NCBI RefSeq assembly: GCF_964355755.1
Contig: NC_092680.1
Span: 8,407,001 to 8,471,000, forward strand
Length of the DNA: 64,000 nt
Direction: 5' to 3'
Source of the DNA: Antedon mediterranea
Lineage: Eukaryota > Echinodermata > Crinoidea > Comatulida > Antedonidae
Position 1 is the first letter of the stretch, and each line of letters begins with the position of its first letter. The notes below the pieces were generated by a model that saw only the letters and a list, made by a program, of their open reading frames with translations, ran no database searches and was not told the origin of the DNA. A program made the position numbers and the translations under genes. Shown here in pieces: positions 14,990 to 25,326 of this stretch.

Positions 14990-16012
14990 TTATTGTAGGT
15001 CACATTTTCCCTGGCAACCACACAGCTCTGTACATCGTAAATCACTCTTTCTGCATTTACAGCATCCAAGATCACAGTCGGTGTGTCCAAAGCGAATTAA
15101 AACCTTTGTGACATCTGAAAGTTCTCCAAGATATGAACTCCAAGCTGGACTAAATTTGTTGCCGTCCTTCCTCTATCCCCAGTTCGCTAGGTCCTGTTCA
15201 ACCCTGAATGCATCTAGACAGTCGTACCCACTTCCTGGTCCTGATGTTGGGGGATATTTTCAATAGTCTTTCTCTTGTTGTAAAAAGATATCGTATTGCA
15301 TCATTAAATGTTCTGCAGTAGACATAGTTACAACAAACTGTTCTAGATAATCTGTGTCTGTTTCACTAACATGCCCTACAGACAATGACATCCTCTCAAA
15401 AACTGGAGTCCTACATGGCATCTTTTTCAAAGTCTCGTTAAATGTAGCTTTACCTTTTCCTTAAACAGATGAAGTTCTATCACAACCGCTAATGGTATGA
15501 AAGAACAAGTAAGCGGCTGATGCTTGTGATCCAAGAGAAGAAGCAATCTCGTGTATTGGGATGTACTTCAAGTGCTTCCCCACTCCAAACTCAATCAGAA
15601 GCTCGTGGATGCCAGGTATTCTGTGGAAAGCTGACAACACTGTGTACAGTCTTGACAATGCGTGGAAAATTTCAGCGGCAAGTTTAACGTGAACAAACAT
15701 ACGTTCATCTGCCTCTTCTATGTTACATGGCATCAGCGATTGTATATTTACTGGTTTGTTACAGCTCTGTCTCCCAAAGACCCTACAAACATTCCGTGAT
15801 TTGTGCCAATGTTCTCTACTACTTCAGTTACAATAAATGAAAAAACTCTGATTTGTTGTCATCAAATCTAAAAAATGTGGTCCAATTGTTGGGCATGCTC
15901 CCGCTGGCTTTAACGACCCTCCTTACACCAGAAACGCGGTTGGAACGCTTACCAGACTTTAAACTGTCATTAAAGTATCTATCGAAAAACAAATCTAGTC
16001 GTGTCACTGATC
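14990..16012 (-). pseudogene. Decayed element ORF, minus copy (nuclease-like motifs, Cys-rich tail)
   Basis: Read from about 16010 leftward, the minus strand gives a recognisable but interrupted protein. In order it shows a block with DSLKSG and GVRRVVKASGSMPNNW, a block with DDNKSEFFH, NHGMFVGSLGDRAV, EEADERMFVHV, a block around FGVGK and YIPIHEIASSLG, FFHTISGCDRTSSV with a stop just after it and then GKGK, and finally a tail with GHTDCDLG, CKCRKSDLRCTELCGCQGKC ending at the stop at 14990-14992. Stops and frameshifts break it. I know the pattern from a large family of uncharacterised ORFs repeated in corals, echinoderms and fish. The acidic D-x-D and GCD motifs resemble PIN/FEN-type nucleases, which is inference only. 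This copy keeps the longer 5' part and the intact stretch between the core and the tail. Confidence 0.65.
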
Positions 16013-16017
16013 GAAGT

Positions 16018-16912
16018 TGACACAAATCACGGAATGTTTGTAGGGTCTCTAGGAGACAGAGCTGCAACAAACCAGACTGTAAATATACAACTGCTGATGC
16101 CATGTAACATAGAGGCAGATGAATGTATGTTTGTTCATGTTAAACATGCCGCTGAAATTTTTCCGCGCATTCTTGTCAAGACTGTAGACAGTGATGTTAT
16201 TGTTATTGCATTGTCAGCTTTCCACAGAATACCTAGGATCCACGAGCTTTGGATCAAGTTTGGAGTGGGGAAGCACATCCCAATACACGAGATTGTTTCT
16301 TCTCTTGGACCACAAGCATCAGCCGCTTACTTGTTCTTTCATTCCTTTAGCGGTTGTGAATGTGATACAACTTCATCTGTTCAAGGAAAAGGTAAAGCTA
16401 CATTTAACGAGACTTGGAAAAAGATGCCATGAATGACTTCAGTTTTCGATAGGATGTCATTGTCTGTAAGGTTAAGTGTCGAGACCTAAGCTAATGATAA
16501 TGGCTGTGGTGCCCATCTCCATTTCTTTAGCGTTTGAGCCAGACTCCACTAAGTGTGTATGTTTGTGGGGGTACGCCACTCCTCCCGCACAAACAAGTCT
16601 GATTTACCTTCCCAGTACTTTTTACATACCGGTACCCATTTCTATCATCTGGGTGGGGAGAAACAATGTGGATAAAGAATCTTGCTTAAGGACTCAACAC
16701 TGCAGTGACCGACCGGCCTTGATCAGCAACCTCTTGATTGCAAGTCCAATGCTCTAACCACTGCGCCACAGTGCTCCACACTCTCAGATGTCACAAAGGT
16801 TTTAATTCGCTGTGGACACACCGACTGTGATCTTGGACGCTGTAAATGCAGAAAGAGTGATTTACGATGTACAGAGCTGTGTGGTTGCCAGGGAAAATGT
16901 GACCTACAATAA
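16018..16912 (+). pseudogene. Decayed element ORF, plus copy, interrupted by a SINE
   Basis: This is an inverted duplicate of the minus copy. The frame 16001-16432 carries NHGMFVGSLGDRAATNQ, EADECMFVHVKHAAEIF, TVDSDVIVIALSAFHRIP, FGVGKHIPIHEIVSSLG, FFHSFSGCE then DTTSSVQGKGKATFNETWKKMP, and stops at 16432. It keeps the TVDSD motif that the minus copy has lost. The cysteine-rich tail (CGHTDCDLGRCKCRKS, then CTELCGCQGKC) resumes at 16795 and stops at 16910-16912. Between core and tail a SINE (16490-16777) replaces about 240 bases present in the other copy. The first bases after 16018 begin inside the ORF, so the start is missing. Function is unknown and the gene is not intact. Confidence 0.65.
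16490..16777 (-). mobile_element. tRNA-derived SINE (tRNA-Cys-like head)
   Basis: On the minus strand the element starts GGAGCACTGTGGCGCAGTGG then TTAGAGCATTGGACTTGCAA, a normal Pol III A box and anticodon arm with anticodon GCA as in tRNA-Cys. A degenerate B box, GGTTGCTGATC, follows. About 200 bases of unrelated body follow, with no clear poly(A). It is present only in the right arm of the palindrome, so it inserted after the arms were duplicated. Confidence 0.75.
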
Positions 16913-16980
16913 GTGTCCATGTTAAATGCATGTAACTATAAACATAAACAAATAGTGTAAAGCCAGTACAGTTTGAGCTA

Positions 16981-17620
16981 CGTTCAAAATGGCCGCCGGC
17001 GGCAATGCAATCAAAGACGTTATACCAATATGTTTGGTGACCCATTACCATATAATTTGCACCTAAAATCAGAACTCTAGGTGGCTTTTTAGCAGAGATA
17101 TACCTGAAAAGTGAAAATTTGAAGTCCGCCATTTTGAAATCCAACATGGCTGCCATGCAATCAAAATGTTAGTTATACCAATATGTTTGGTGACCCCATT
17201 ACTATATAATTTGCACCTAAAATCAGAACTCTAGGTGCCTTTTTAGCAGAGATGTACCTGAAAAGTGAAAATTTGGGGTCCGCCATTTTGAAATCAAACA
17301 TGGCCGCCATGCAATCAAAATGTTAGTTATACCAATATGTTTGGTGACTCCACTACCATATAATTTGCACCTAAAATCAGAACTCTAGGTGCCTTTTTAG
17401 CAGAGATATACCTGAAAAGTGAAAATTTGGGGTCCGCCATTTTGAAATCAAACATGGCCGCCATGCAATCAAAATGTTAGTTATACCAATATGTTTGGTG
17501 ACCCCACTACCATATAATTTGCACCTAAAATCAGAACTCTAGGTGCCTTTTTAGCAGAGATATACCTGAAAAGTGAAAATTTAGGGTCCGCCATTTTGAA
17601 ATCCAAAATGGCGGCTTTCC
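16981..17620 (-). repeat. Right arm tandem repeat, about 4 units of ~155 bp
   Basis: Inverted counterparts of the left arm units. GGTCCGCCATTTTGAAATC, AACATGGCCGCCATGCAATC, GGTGACCCCATTAC and CAGAACTCTAGGTGCC recur at a spacing of about 155 bases. The outer units are nearly identical to one another, so the array was homogenised or amplified recently compared with the left arm. Confidence 0.85.
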
Positions 17621-17819
17621 CCTGACCAAATTTTGTGCAACCCTTCCATTTCATGTTTTTGACACCCTAATGAATAACTGTGCAAAGTTTCAAAATATTA
17701 TCACAATTTGAAGGATTTGCCTAAAATATGCACCTTAACATGCCTACTAATACACTATAACACTATAAACATTATGTGACAACAAAATATTGTGATGTGT
17801 CCATATATGGACATGATGA

Positions 17820-17970
17820 GATGTTAATTTATTTTTTTAAGTAGTTTTACTATTTATACATATTTATATATTCTTTTTATCTAATATTGTAAAATACTAC
17901 TTATCAGCCTTTTGGCTGTCGTTGTATTAATGATTTCTTTTTTATGAATATAATATACCTGACTATATAT
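17820..17970. mobile_element. 151-bp retroposon-like insert with 16-bp target duplication
   Basis: TATATGGACATGATGA is found exactly at 17804-17819 and again at 17971-17986. Joining the flanks restores the MITE-B order. The insert contains ACTTATCAGCCTTTTGGCTG and T-rich tracts but no coding. A duplication this long is typical of target-primed retrotransposition, so this is probably a truncated LINE end or short retroposon. Confidence 0.6.
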
Positions 17971-17993
17971 TATATGGACATGATGATGTCATA

Positions 17994-18237
17994 TTGTGGC
18001 TGGGTGGTGATGATGCTTGGCTACCAATTTTCCTGGGTTTAAGTCCTGTCATATGTCAAATTACAACTCCACTCATAAAGACTTGCAATAAGACTTTGAT
18101 AATGTAAAGAATCGTGTGTACTGTATATTATGTTTCTCTTGTGAACGGGATTGCCTCTTGAAGGATAGTGAATGAATTCGCTTATGGTTATCCTTGGCAA
18201 TTTGCCTAAATATATAAAAACAAAACAAACCATTTGT
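17994..18237 (+). mobile_element. tRNA-derived SINE, diverged copy of the 53.6-kb SINE
   Basis: Shares TTGTGGC, GATGATGCTTGGCTACCA, CCTGGGTT, TACAACTCCACTC, AAAGACTTGCAATAAGAC and CTTGTGAACG, in order, with the better copy at 53632-53900. The B box has decayed to GGGTTTAAGTCC. It ends in AAAAACAAAACAAACC and lies within MITE-B sequence. Confidence 0.7.
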
Positions 18238-18304
18238 GGATATTACTACCATATTTTGGCACATCACACTTTTTTATGTCAAATTAATTTAATAGTGTAA
18301 ACAT

Positions 18305-19089
18305 AATTTTAGTTCATACACATTGCGCTATAGGGCCTATTGTACACCAGGACAACTCTTGATTTCATAACATAGGCCTCGGTTGTTGCTATGCATCGTC
18401 ACCATCCGTTAGTTGTACGCAGATCACTAAGCTTATTTACGCTAGAATCAGTTTTAAAATAAAAAAAAAAGTATTCATTATGAAAGTATACATTAAGAGA
18501 GCTTTCGATTGTTTACAACCTTGCCATATGATCTCTCTTATTGTGTCATTGTGCGTCGCCTGAACGTAGAATCTGGTACGAGAAAATACGTACAAGTCAT
18601 CCCACGTGCCCGCTGAATTTACATGCGTACTTTCTTCTCATGCCCTAAATCGTCTTCAAGCGAAAGCATTATACAAATAAAAATAATAATTCACAGCAAC
18701 ATATACAATAAATACCCTTGTTTGAAACCTATATGTATGTCTTTCCCCTTTGGGTCCCCACGCTCATTATCGATAATTCAAGATGAAATGTGATATTGAA
18801 ATATATACGGTGGATTCAGACACGAACACGAAAATGACCTATCACGTGACTAATCTTTATTTCGATTTTTCATTTGTATAAAAACATTTACATTAATATC
18901 TACTATTTCTACTTTCTTAAATGAGCTTTTTCTTCATTTAAATGATGAAATTTTGTATATTATAAATATATTCGCAATAATTGTGATGACATTTAACAAC
19001 TATTGTAGGTTTATATTGGGTATTTTGAGAATTGCACCGATATTTTAGATATTACTATCATCATGGTATAAGAAGACTGAGACTGGTAA
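18305..19089. other. Intergenic DNA, no gene seen
   Basis: No open frame or repeat family recognised. Confidence 0.55.
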
Positions 19090-19622
19090 TCTTACCTGCT
19101 GTTACCATCATCATCAATCATCATTATCATCATCACAAGTCATCATCATCATCATCATCATTATCAACAGTCATCTTCATCATCAGTTCATCGTCATCAT
19201 CATCGTCAGTCATCATTATCAGTCATCATCATCATCGTCAGTCATCACCATCATCAGTTATCATCATCATCAGTCATCAACATCGTCAGTCATCATCGTC
19301 AGTCATCATTATCATCATCATCAGTCATCGTCAGTCATCATCATCATCGTCAATCGTCATCATCAGTTATCGTTATCAGTTATCATCATCAGTCATTATC
19401 GCCATCATCATAAGTCATCATCATCGTAAGTCATCATCATCATAAGTCATCATCATCGTCAGTCATCATCATCAGTTATCGTTATCAGTTATCATCAGTT
19501 ATCGTTATCAGTTATCATCATCAGTCATCATTATCAGTCATCATCAGTCATCAGAAGTCATCATCAGTTATCATCATCATCAGTCATCATCATCATCAGT
19601 CATCATCATAAGTCATCATCAT
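19090..19622 (+). repeat. TCA/GTCA-rich microsatellite
   Basis: About 530 bases made of TCATCATCA runs interrupted by TCAGTCATCA, TCGTCAGTCA and AGTTATCGTTATC. Several longer blocks repeat with slight changes, for example CATCAGTTATCGTTATCAGT near 19360 and near 19471-19520. The Ser/His/Ile-rich open frame inside it is a by-product of the repeat and not a gene. Confidence 0.95.
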
Positions 19623-21690
19623 TGCATTATTGCCTTCATATCTTCATTTATTGAGGATAAACCCCAATATTCATGCATTGCTGTGTGATATTTGGTTACA
19701 GTCTCAATGAATTTAATTTTGAATATGGCTTTGAGTAGTTTACCAAAATAATCAAGTTGAAAATGCAATACCATGTTCCAACTCTTTCGGTGACAAAGGC
19801 ATACAATTAAACCAAGTACCAATTATCGTTATACAAAATATATAGAAACAGTTTACTAATGCTAAATGGAAAAGATGGCCATTAAGTCAAAAGAGTGCCT
19901 CTTAAAGAGTCGCTCCGGGTTTTCTTTGAATGAGGGTCTTACAATATGATTGGGTAACTACCTCGATTTTGTAACTCAAGCACGATGTTTTTTATTCACT
20001 CAAACGTACCACAGACTGTATTTTACTAAAACGTGTGTTGATTAATCTAACGGAATAGAATGTACATCTTATGCTTTACGTTAGATTTGTAGTTCGGTTA
20101 CAAATCAATGATTTCAGGCATCATGTCAACGTTATGGTGTACTATAGTGTGAATAGAGGGCGCTAAAGAACTGACCGACCTTGACATCATTTCTATCAGA
20201 TAATTCCTCCACGGCATATTTTGTCATTTAAATATCAACATTATGATTGTTTGGTGTGTTTATTATCGATGGAATTTATTATTATTTATTATTTATAACC
20301 AAAAGCAATCCTCCCAGATAGTCTTTCTAATTAAAAGCATTGGTAGTTACTGTACAAGCTTATATAGTAATTAATTACCCCGATAAGTTTTTTAGTCTCT
20401 AATGAGTTTACTATGTCGGTCGGAACTGGGAAAACAGAAGGAAGAAGGAGCAGGGGGAGAAAAAGAGTCACTTGTGGTTGGCCAGCATAGCTGAATGGAT
20501 TCGGAATAGAGGCGTGAATACCAAAGAAATGGAGTTGCTGAACATAGCAATAGACAGAGAATTGTGGCACAACATGATCGTCAAAGTCTCATGATATGGC
20601 ACTTCGAGAGAGAGATGTCGATCGGTTTGTCGGTCTTGAGCACGCGACGACTGCAGCCATGTATACGGCCTTGTTCCTACCCACCAAAGTTTTAACTATG
20701 TCCATGGAATCAATTTACCCCGGTAAATAACTAAACCCGGGTAGTCAATCAAGACGGAAGTGTTCCGTCTGCTTCTACTTTAATTGGTTGCCATACATTG
20801 CACAATTCACCCCGACAAAACTATCCTGCATCCAACCTTAAATATCATATCAATTGGGCCTAGTAACTAAATTGTGTTCAAATTATCTTTATGATTAATA
20901 TGATGGTATTATGTGTGACTCGATTAAAAAAATGTTTAATTTTTTCTCATATGTGACTGCATATAGGGATATTAAAAAAAAATATACAAGTGACATAATT
21001 TCACATGATTAGACATAAAAAAAAAATAAAAAAGAAAGCGAACTTCCTTTGTCATTAATTATGATTTCTTTATAACGAGATGAAGATAAAGAGAAAGTAA
21101 TCCTCAAAGCTGGATTATATATACAAACTTGATCAGATTGTACGCATTTGTGTTTCAATCCATAGGATGTAAAAACTGAATGTAAATCCTGAAATTTAAT
21201 GAGTTACAACATGATTCTGCAGTTGTCACTAGGTACATATTTAACAGACTATTGCAAGTCATCTAGATACAAGGCTACCGAGTGAAAGCTTTAGAATCGA
21301 GTGTAGGCCTAGTTCCTTTAATTTCAATGTAATGTGCAAGTGATACGGTTGTATAAATGATGCCGTTTTGTATTTGGTTTACATTTGTTATCTTTTTTTT
21401 TCATAAAAAACCGGTAATTACTAAATATTGTGTATACGGTATAATAGGAAATAGTGTAGATGTTACCTTTAATATTATTTTATGCGAGCTTGCTGAGAAT
21501 ATGATATATGGAATAAGTATCATATTGCAAACAAAGTAAATATAATTAAATTTTTTCTTTAGTGAAAATATATATCAGTTCAAATAAAAAAAAACCGTAT
21601 ACTATCAAGGTTTCATTCCGGACAAATAATGTTATAATGCAGTGCGTACGGTAACAAGTTATTCTGTTCCTCAGTTTAAAAGTAGCATTT
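19623..21690. other. Intergenic DNA with one MITE-D fragment
   Basis: No gene recognised. Poly(A)/poly(T) tracts occur near 20970-21030. A MITE-D fragment lies at 20610-20680. Confidence 0.5.
20610..20680 (+). repeat. MITE-D fragment
   Basis: The stretch GTCGATCGGTTTGTCGGTC followed by TTGAGCACGCGAC, GACTGCAGCCATGTATACGG and CCTTGTT matches the right half of the full MITE-D copy at 37110-37228. Confidence 0.6.
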
Positions 21691-21870
21691 ATTAATTAAG
21701 CTCGTTTTCAACTAATAACGTAAATCATTTGACCAACAATCACAACCGATGTATTATTCGAACTATAGAGATTTAAGTGATTTGACCAATCACTGATGGT
21801 GGGTTATTCCAACTGTCGCTTGTCATTGGTCAATTCGCTTGCGCTGCGCTTACGTATTGACGAAAACCAC
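21691..21870. repeat. MITE-C, diverged copy
   Basis: Imperfect inverted ends (AAGCTCGTTTTCAACTAATA at the left; GTATTGACGAAAACCAC at the right) enclose ATTTGACCAATCACTGATGG and TGTCATTGGTCAATTCGCTT, which match the 44.1-kb copy. No coding. Confidence 0.55.
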
Positions 21871-22636
21871 AAAACACACAGGTTTTTTGTTTGTTTTTAA
21901 TGGCATAGTGACATAGTCGAACCATGGTTAAATTTCAATATTATTCTTATGTTGCGTTCACACGATATTAAAAGCTTAGTATAATATACTAAGCTTGTTC
22001 ACACCTTTTATTACACAGCTTAATGTACCTTGATTTATAGTATAGGTTGTTTCAGACTTGCGTATAACACATGGCGCCATAATAATTCCGTTATGTATAG
22101 GTACCGTAAATAAACGAACAATTAGCTGACAATATATCTATTTTAAGTCCACTTATATAAGTGTATAAGTGTGAAATGTCTTCTACATTTTACAAAATAC
22201 GGACTGATTGCTGATTTGTATTTCATAGACTCAGATGTTATTGGTTTATAAAGCGGATATGAAAAACATGTTTTTGAAATAGTTAAAATCAGTGAGTCTT
22301 TTATGGGATTCTCATTGACAACTTGACTGAACTCAATGTCAATATAATTTGTTTCTTTTCTTGAACTTGTATAGTCTGACAGTCAAAAAACACTCCTTTA
22401 TTTCCATATGTATTACTTATAGCATCAGTTCTAATTTGTTATATTGCTTATATTGAAGGTTAAATTATGAAGACTTATGCCGAAGTAACATGGGAAGCCA
22501 TACTGACGGATTCCTGGGATGACGTTTACGCCGACCGAATATATGATATATAGACTGTGTAACCTAAACTTAAAAATTTGAAAGATAAAAAATAACGTAA
22601 TACAATCATGGCATGATACCACACTTGTCGGTTGAA
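21871..22636. other. Intergenic DNA, no gene seen
   Basis: AT-rich. TTAGTATAATATACTAAGCTTG near 21977 is a short palindrome. Nothing else stands out. Confidence 0.5.
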
Positions 22637-22790
22637 CTTAAGCCCTGTCTATATATACATTTAATTATCAAACTTTATGTGACAAAAACATGTTATGTGT
22701 ATCAAAAAATGGTGTCATATTACTACCATATTTAAGCATATCACTACCATTATTTAGGGCTTTTTTTTTATAGTTTAGACAGAGCTTAAG
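22637..22790. repeat. MITE-B, full-length diverged copy
   Basis: Terminal inverted repeats CTTAAGCCCTGTCTA and TAGACAGAGCTTAAG enclose TATCAAACTTTATGTGACAA, GGTGTCATATTACTACCATA and GCATATCACTACC. It has no coding capacity. Confidence 0.75.
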
Positions 22791-24861
22791 ATGAATCTGC
22801 GATAAGTGAAGCCGGGAAAGCAAGCTAAAATTCTATAAATTATAAATATTACTTGATTGAAATGTATTCCTCTGATATTGGATATTTTCAATAGTTCAGA
22901 CGCTGCTAACCTTTTATAATTTCGTAAAAGGGTGGCTGTCAGATTGTCTTCCCATCTATATCAAGTTTTTACTCTAATTCTGTTTGATAATAAAACCTAA
23001 GTAGTGCATAGTAGTTTAAAATATGACAAGCATAGTCAGATTTGTCTACTAATGCAAAAACACGGGTATTCTATTTAGGCATGAAAAGATACAAAAACGA
23101 AGTACAAATTTTAAAAGATTATCTTATTAAAACGATCATTGAACTGAAAGAAAGGACGAAGATTTGTATTCTGTTGAAAATGAATAAATTAAGATTTTAA
23201 AGTATAGAAATGTAACCATGCCGTTTAGTGGTTAAGTTAAAAGAATACCCGTGGCCTGGGCCTACATGTTTATGATATTTATTTGTATAATGTCGTCGAC
23301 GCTTCAGTAACACATGCTTAAATTCGTCATTGTTGAGGCACTGGGTATAATCCACTATACAGTACCGATACATACACGATACTTTTTTACTTAGGAATTG
23401 CAATGTATATGCCTAATGCCAAATATACATTATAGCATGTATAAACATTGTTTGGTCTTCATTCACATTTGAAGTATTACTGACATGGTTCATTGTACCG
23501 TATGATGTCGATGATGTCGGTCAATAATCTTCTGTCGTACAAAATAACGAAAATCATCAATTTATTTGTACATATCTGGCTTGTTTAGAATGAAGCATAC
23601 CGGACTCCCGTACTTGCAGCGAACCGCGAATACTATTATTTATGTCCGTTATGCATTGCGTCATTCCAGTAATTAATCATGCATGAAGGAGAATGACTAG
23701 CGCCATCACGGTTTTATGTCCACGTTACATATTGCACGCGCCGTTATGTTATAACACTAAGACAGAATTTATAATAAGTGAAGTCGAGACGATGACACTA
23801 ATTTGTTTGATACATTTACTACTGTTAGTCTTTACAAGGAGACACACTGAAGCATTTGCACGTGCAACATGCGCGTGAAACGAAGTTGTCGTCGAGGATA
23901 TCGTCGACATCATCGTTGATCGTGACTAGAAAACGTCTGTTCAGCGTTATGATTTCATTTCATTTAGTATGCGTTGCCATGGGCTTGATTGCGTTTTACA
24001 CCCTGGTCAGATACACCGATTAGGCAGACATAGAATTGTACATATATTAATTATAGTGAGCTAACAATTATTTATAATGACAACGGGAGAATTAAAGCCG
24101 CTTTAAGACGCCCACACCGCAGGCAAAATATCGGTCATAATGGATTTAATGATAAATTATATACATTACTCTTTGGAGATAGGACTCTTCTGTTAAAAAT
24201 GAATAATGGTTACTTTGATATAGGATCATAATTTTTGTGTATACGTATGGCGTCGGTATGCTTCTTACTTCTTTGATGGCCATGTAAACGTGATATCACG
24301 TAATATGAGAAATTAGACAGAATAATGCCAGTGCATACCTAAGGTAGTACATGATAGTATTTTATTAAAAGAATGTATTATGCTCTTGGCTATTACAGTC
24401 GTTGATAATTGTCCTAAACATTTAATACTTCAAATTAGACAAGTGGTGTTTAAACAATAAATAAATTAAGCACTCAAAATCTGAGCAAAATACTGCAGAA
24501 ATGCAGAGAACGACATAGTATTTTAATATTTTTCCCAATTAAAGATTTTTAAAAAAACTCGAGATTTTTATAAATGCTTTGCCAGTATTATCCAATAATA
24601 AACATGATAATTATGAAATTGTAAGATAATCGTAGGCCTAAAGAATATGTTTTTGAGCCAGCCAAAATTAAGCCATTATAATACGTATTTGATCCCAAAA
24701 AAAATGACCGGGGTAATAATGTTAGCGCTTAGAGGTTTCACAACATTAGGCGCTATATAAATCCAGGTTATTATTAATATTATGTTTTATAAATGTTCAG
24801 AGAACATAATAAAGTTAGGCTGACGGTTCGGTGGTAGATTCGGGACTCAAAATATAAAATG
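22791..24861. other. Intergenic DNA, no gene seen
   Basis: Only short random frames. A modestly CpG-containing stretch at 23600-23950 has GTCGTCGAGGATATCGTCGA near 23887. I assign no function. Confidence 0.5.
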
Positions 24862-25326
24862 AAGTGATTATCTTTTTTTTTTATCTTATGTGGGTTCATC
24901 CCACTTTTATTTTCATACAAATGTTCTCATTACATATATTTTTCACTATACACTATATATATTATTATATTAACAATGTTTGTTTCATCATCTGGTTTTA
25001 AAGAGTTCATTGTTCATTTGTTTACATATTATCACATTGATTACATAGTTTCCTCTTTTTATACATATTATCTGTAACACATTTTCATTAACAAGCTTAT
25101 TTTTTCTTACATAGTTGTTTTTTTTTATATTCTCTGTTATACTAAATACTTACTAAATTTTTACTGTTAACATAAGATTTTTCTCATCCTTTTATTAATA
25201 TTTTTGTTTAAAAAACTTTATTTTCAACAGATTATCCTTTTTTGCATCTATAACTCATTAAATTTTCATTTAACTTTTTTTTGTCTTATGTGGGTTCATT
25301 CCACACAAAAAAAGTGATTATCTTTT
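24862..25326 (-). mobile_element. Retroposon-like insert with 15-bp target duplication
   Basis: AAGTGATTATCTTTT occurs exactly at 24862-24876 and 25312-25326. The 435 bases between start with poly(T), so the element probably lies on the minus strand and ends in poly(A). CTTATGTGGGTTCATCCCAC occurs near the left end and CTTATGTGGGTTCATTCCAC near the right end, in direct orientation. The inside is T-rich with no coding. It may be a short retroposon with a duplicated end or a dimer. Confidence 0.6.

Larger units (their letters stand above)
14035..17747. mobile_element. Large palindromic element with tandem-repeat arms
   Basis: The two halves are inverted copies. The left edge, TAGTAGGCCTGTTAAG, is mirrored at 17733-17747 (CTTAACATGCCTACT). 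The next block, ATCCTTCAAATTGTGATAA through AAAGCCGCCATTTTGG, is mirrored at about 17620-17720. Each arm then holds tandem units of about 150 bases and a decayed ORF pointing outward from the centre. About 200 bases near 15818-16017 are single-copy and form the centre. A possible 5-base target duplication, CTATA, lies outside the ends, but the outermost bases are not fully symmetrical. It is either a DNA element with long structured terminal repeats or an inverted duplication of a simpler element. Confidence 0.7.
14020..18304. mobile_element. MITE-B copy split by nested insertions
   Basis: The left end, AAGCTCTGTCTATA at 14020-14034, matches the MITE-B terminus seen at 22637 and, inverted, at 42983. 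The next MITE-B part, CACTATAAACATTATGTGAC and the TGATGTGTCCATAT block, appears only at 17761-17819. The following part, GTCATAT, is at about 17987-17993. The last part, ATATTACTACC to GGCACATCACAC to AATAGTGTAAACA, is at 18238-18304. Between these pieces sit the palindromic element (14035-17747), a 151-bp insert (17820-17970) and a SINE (about 17994-18237). Confidence 0.65.

Noticed and set aside
16476-16757. 93-codon open frame inside the palindrome
   Set aside because: It lies almost wholly in a reverse-oriented tRNA-derived SINE and has no protein similarity.
14157-17620. Regular ~150-bp repeats as a CRISPR-like array
   Set aside because: Units are contiguous without unique spacers, lie in animal DNA and form inverted arms of a mobile element.
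19032-19445. 137-codon Ser/His-rich open frame
   Set aside because: It is the translation of a TCA/GTCA microsatellite; codon content follows the repeat.
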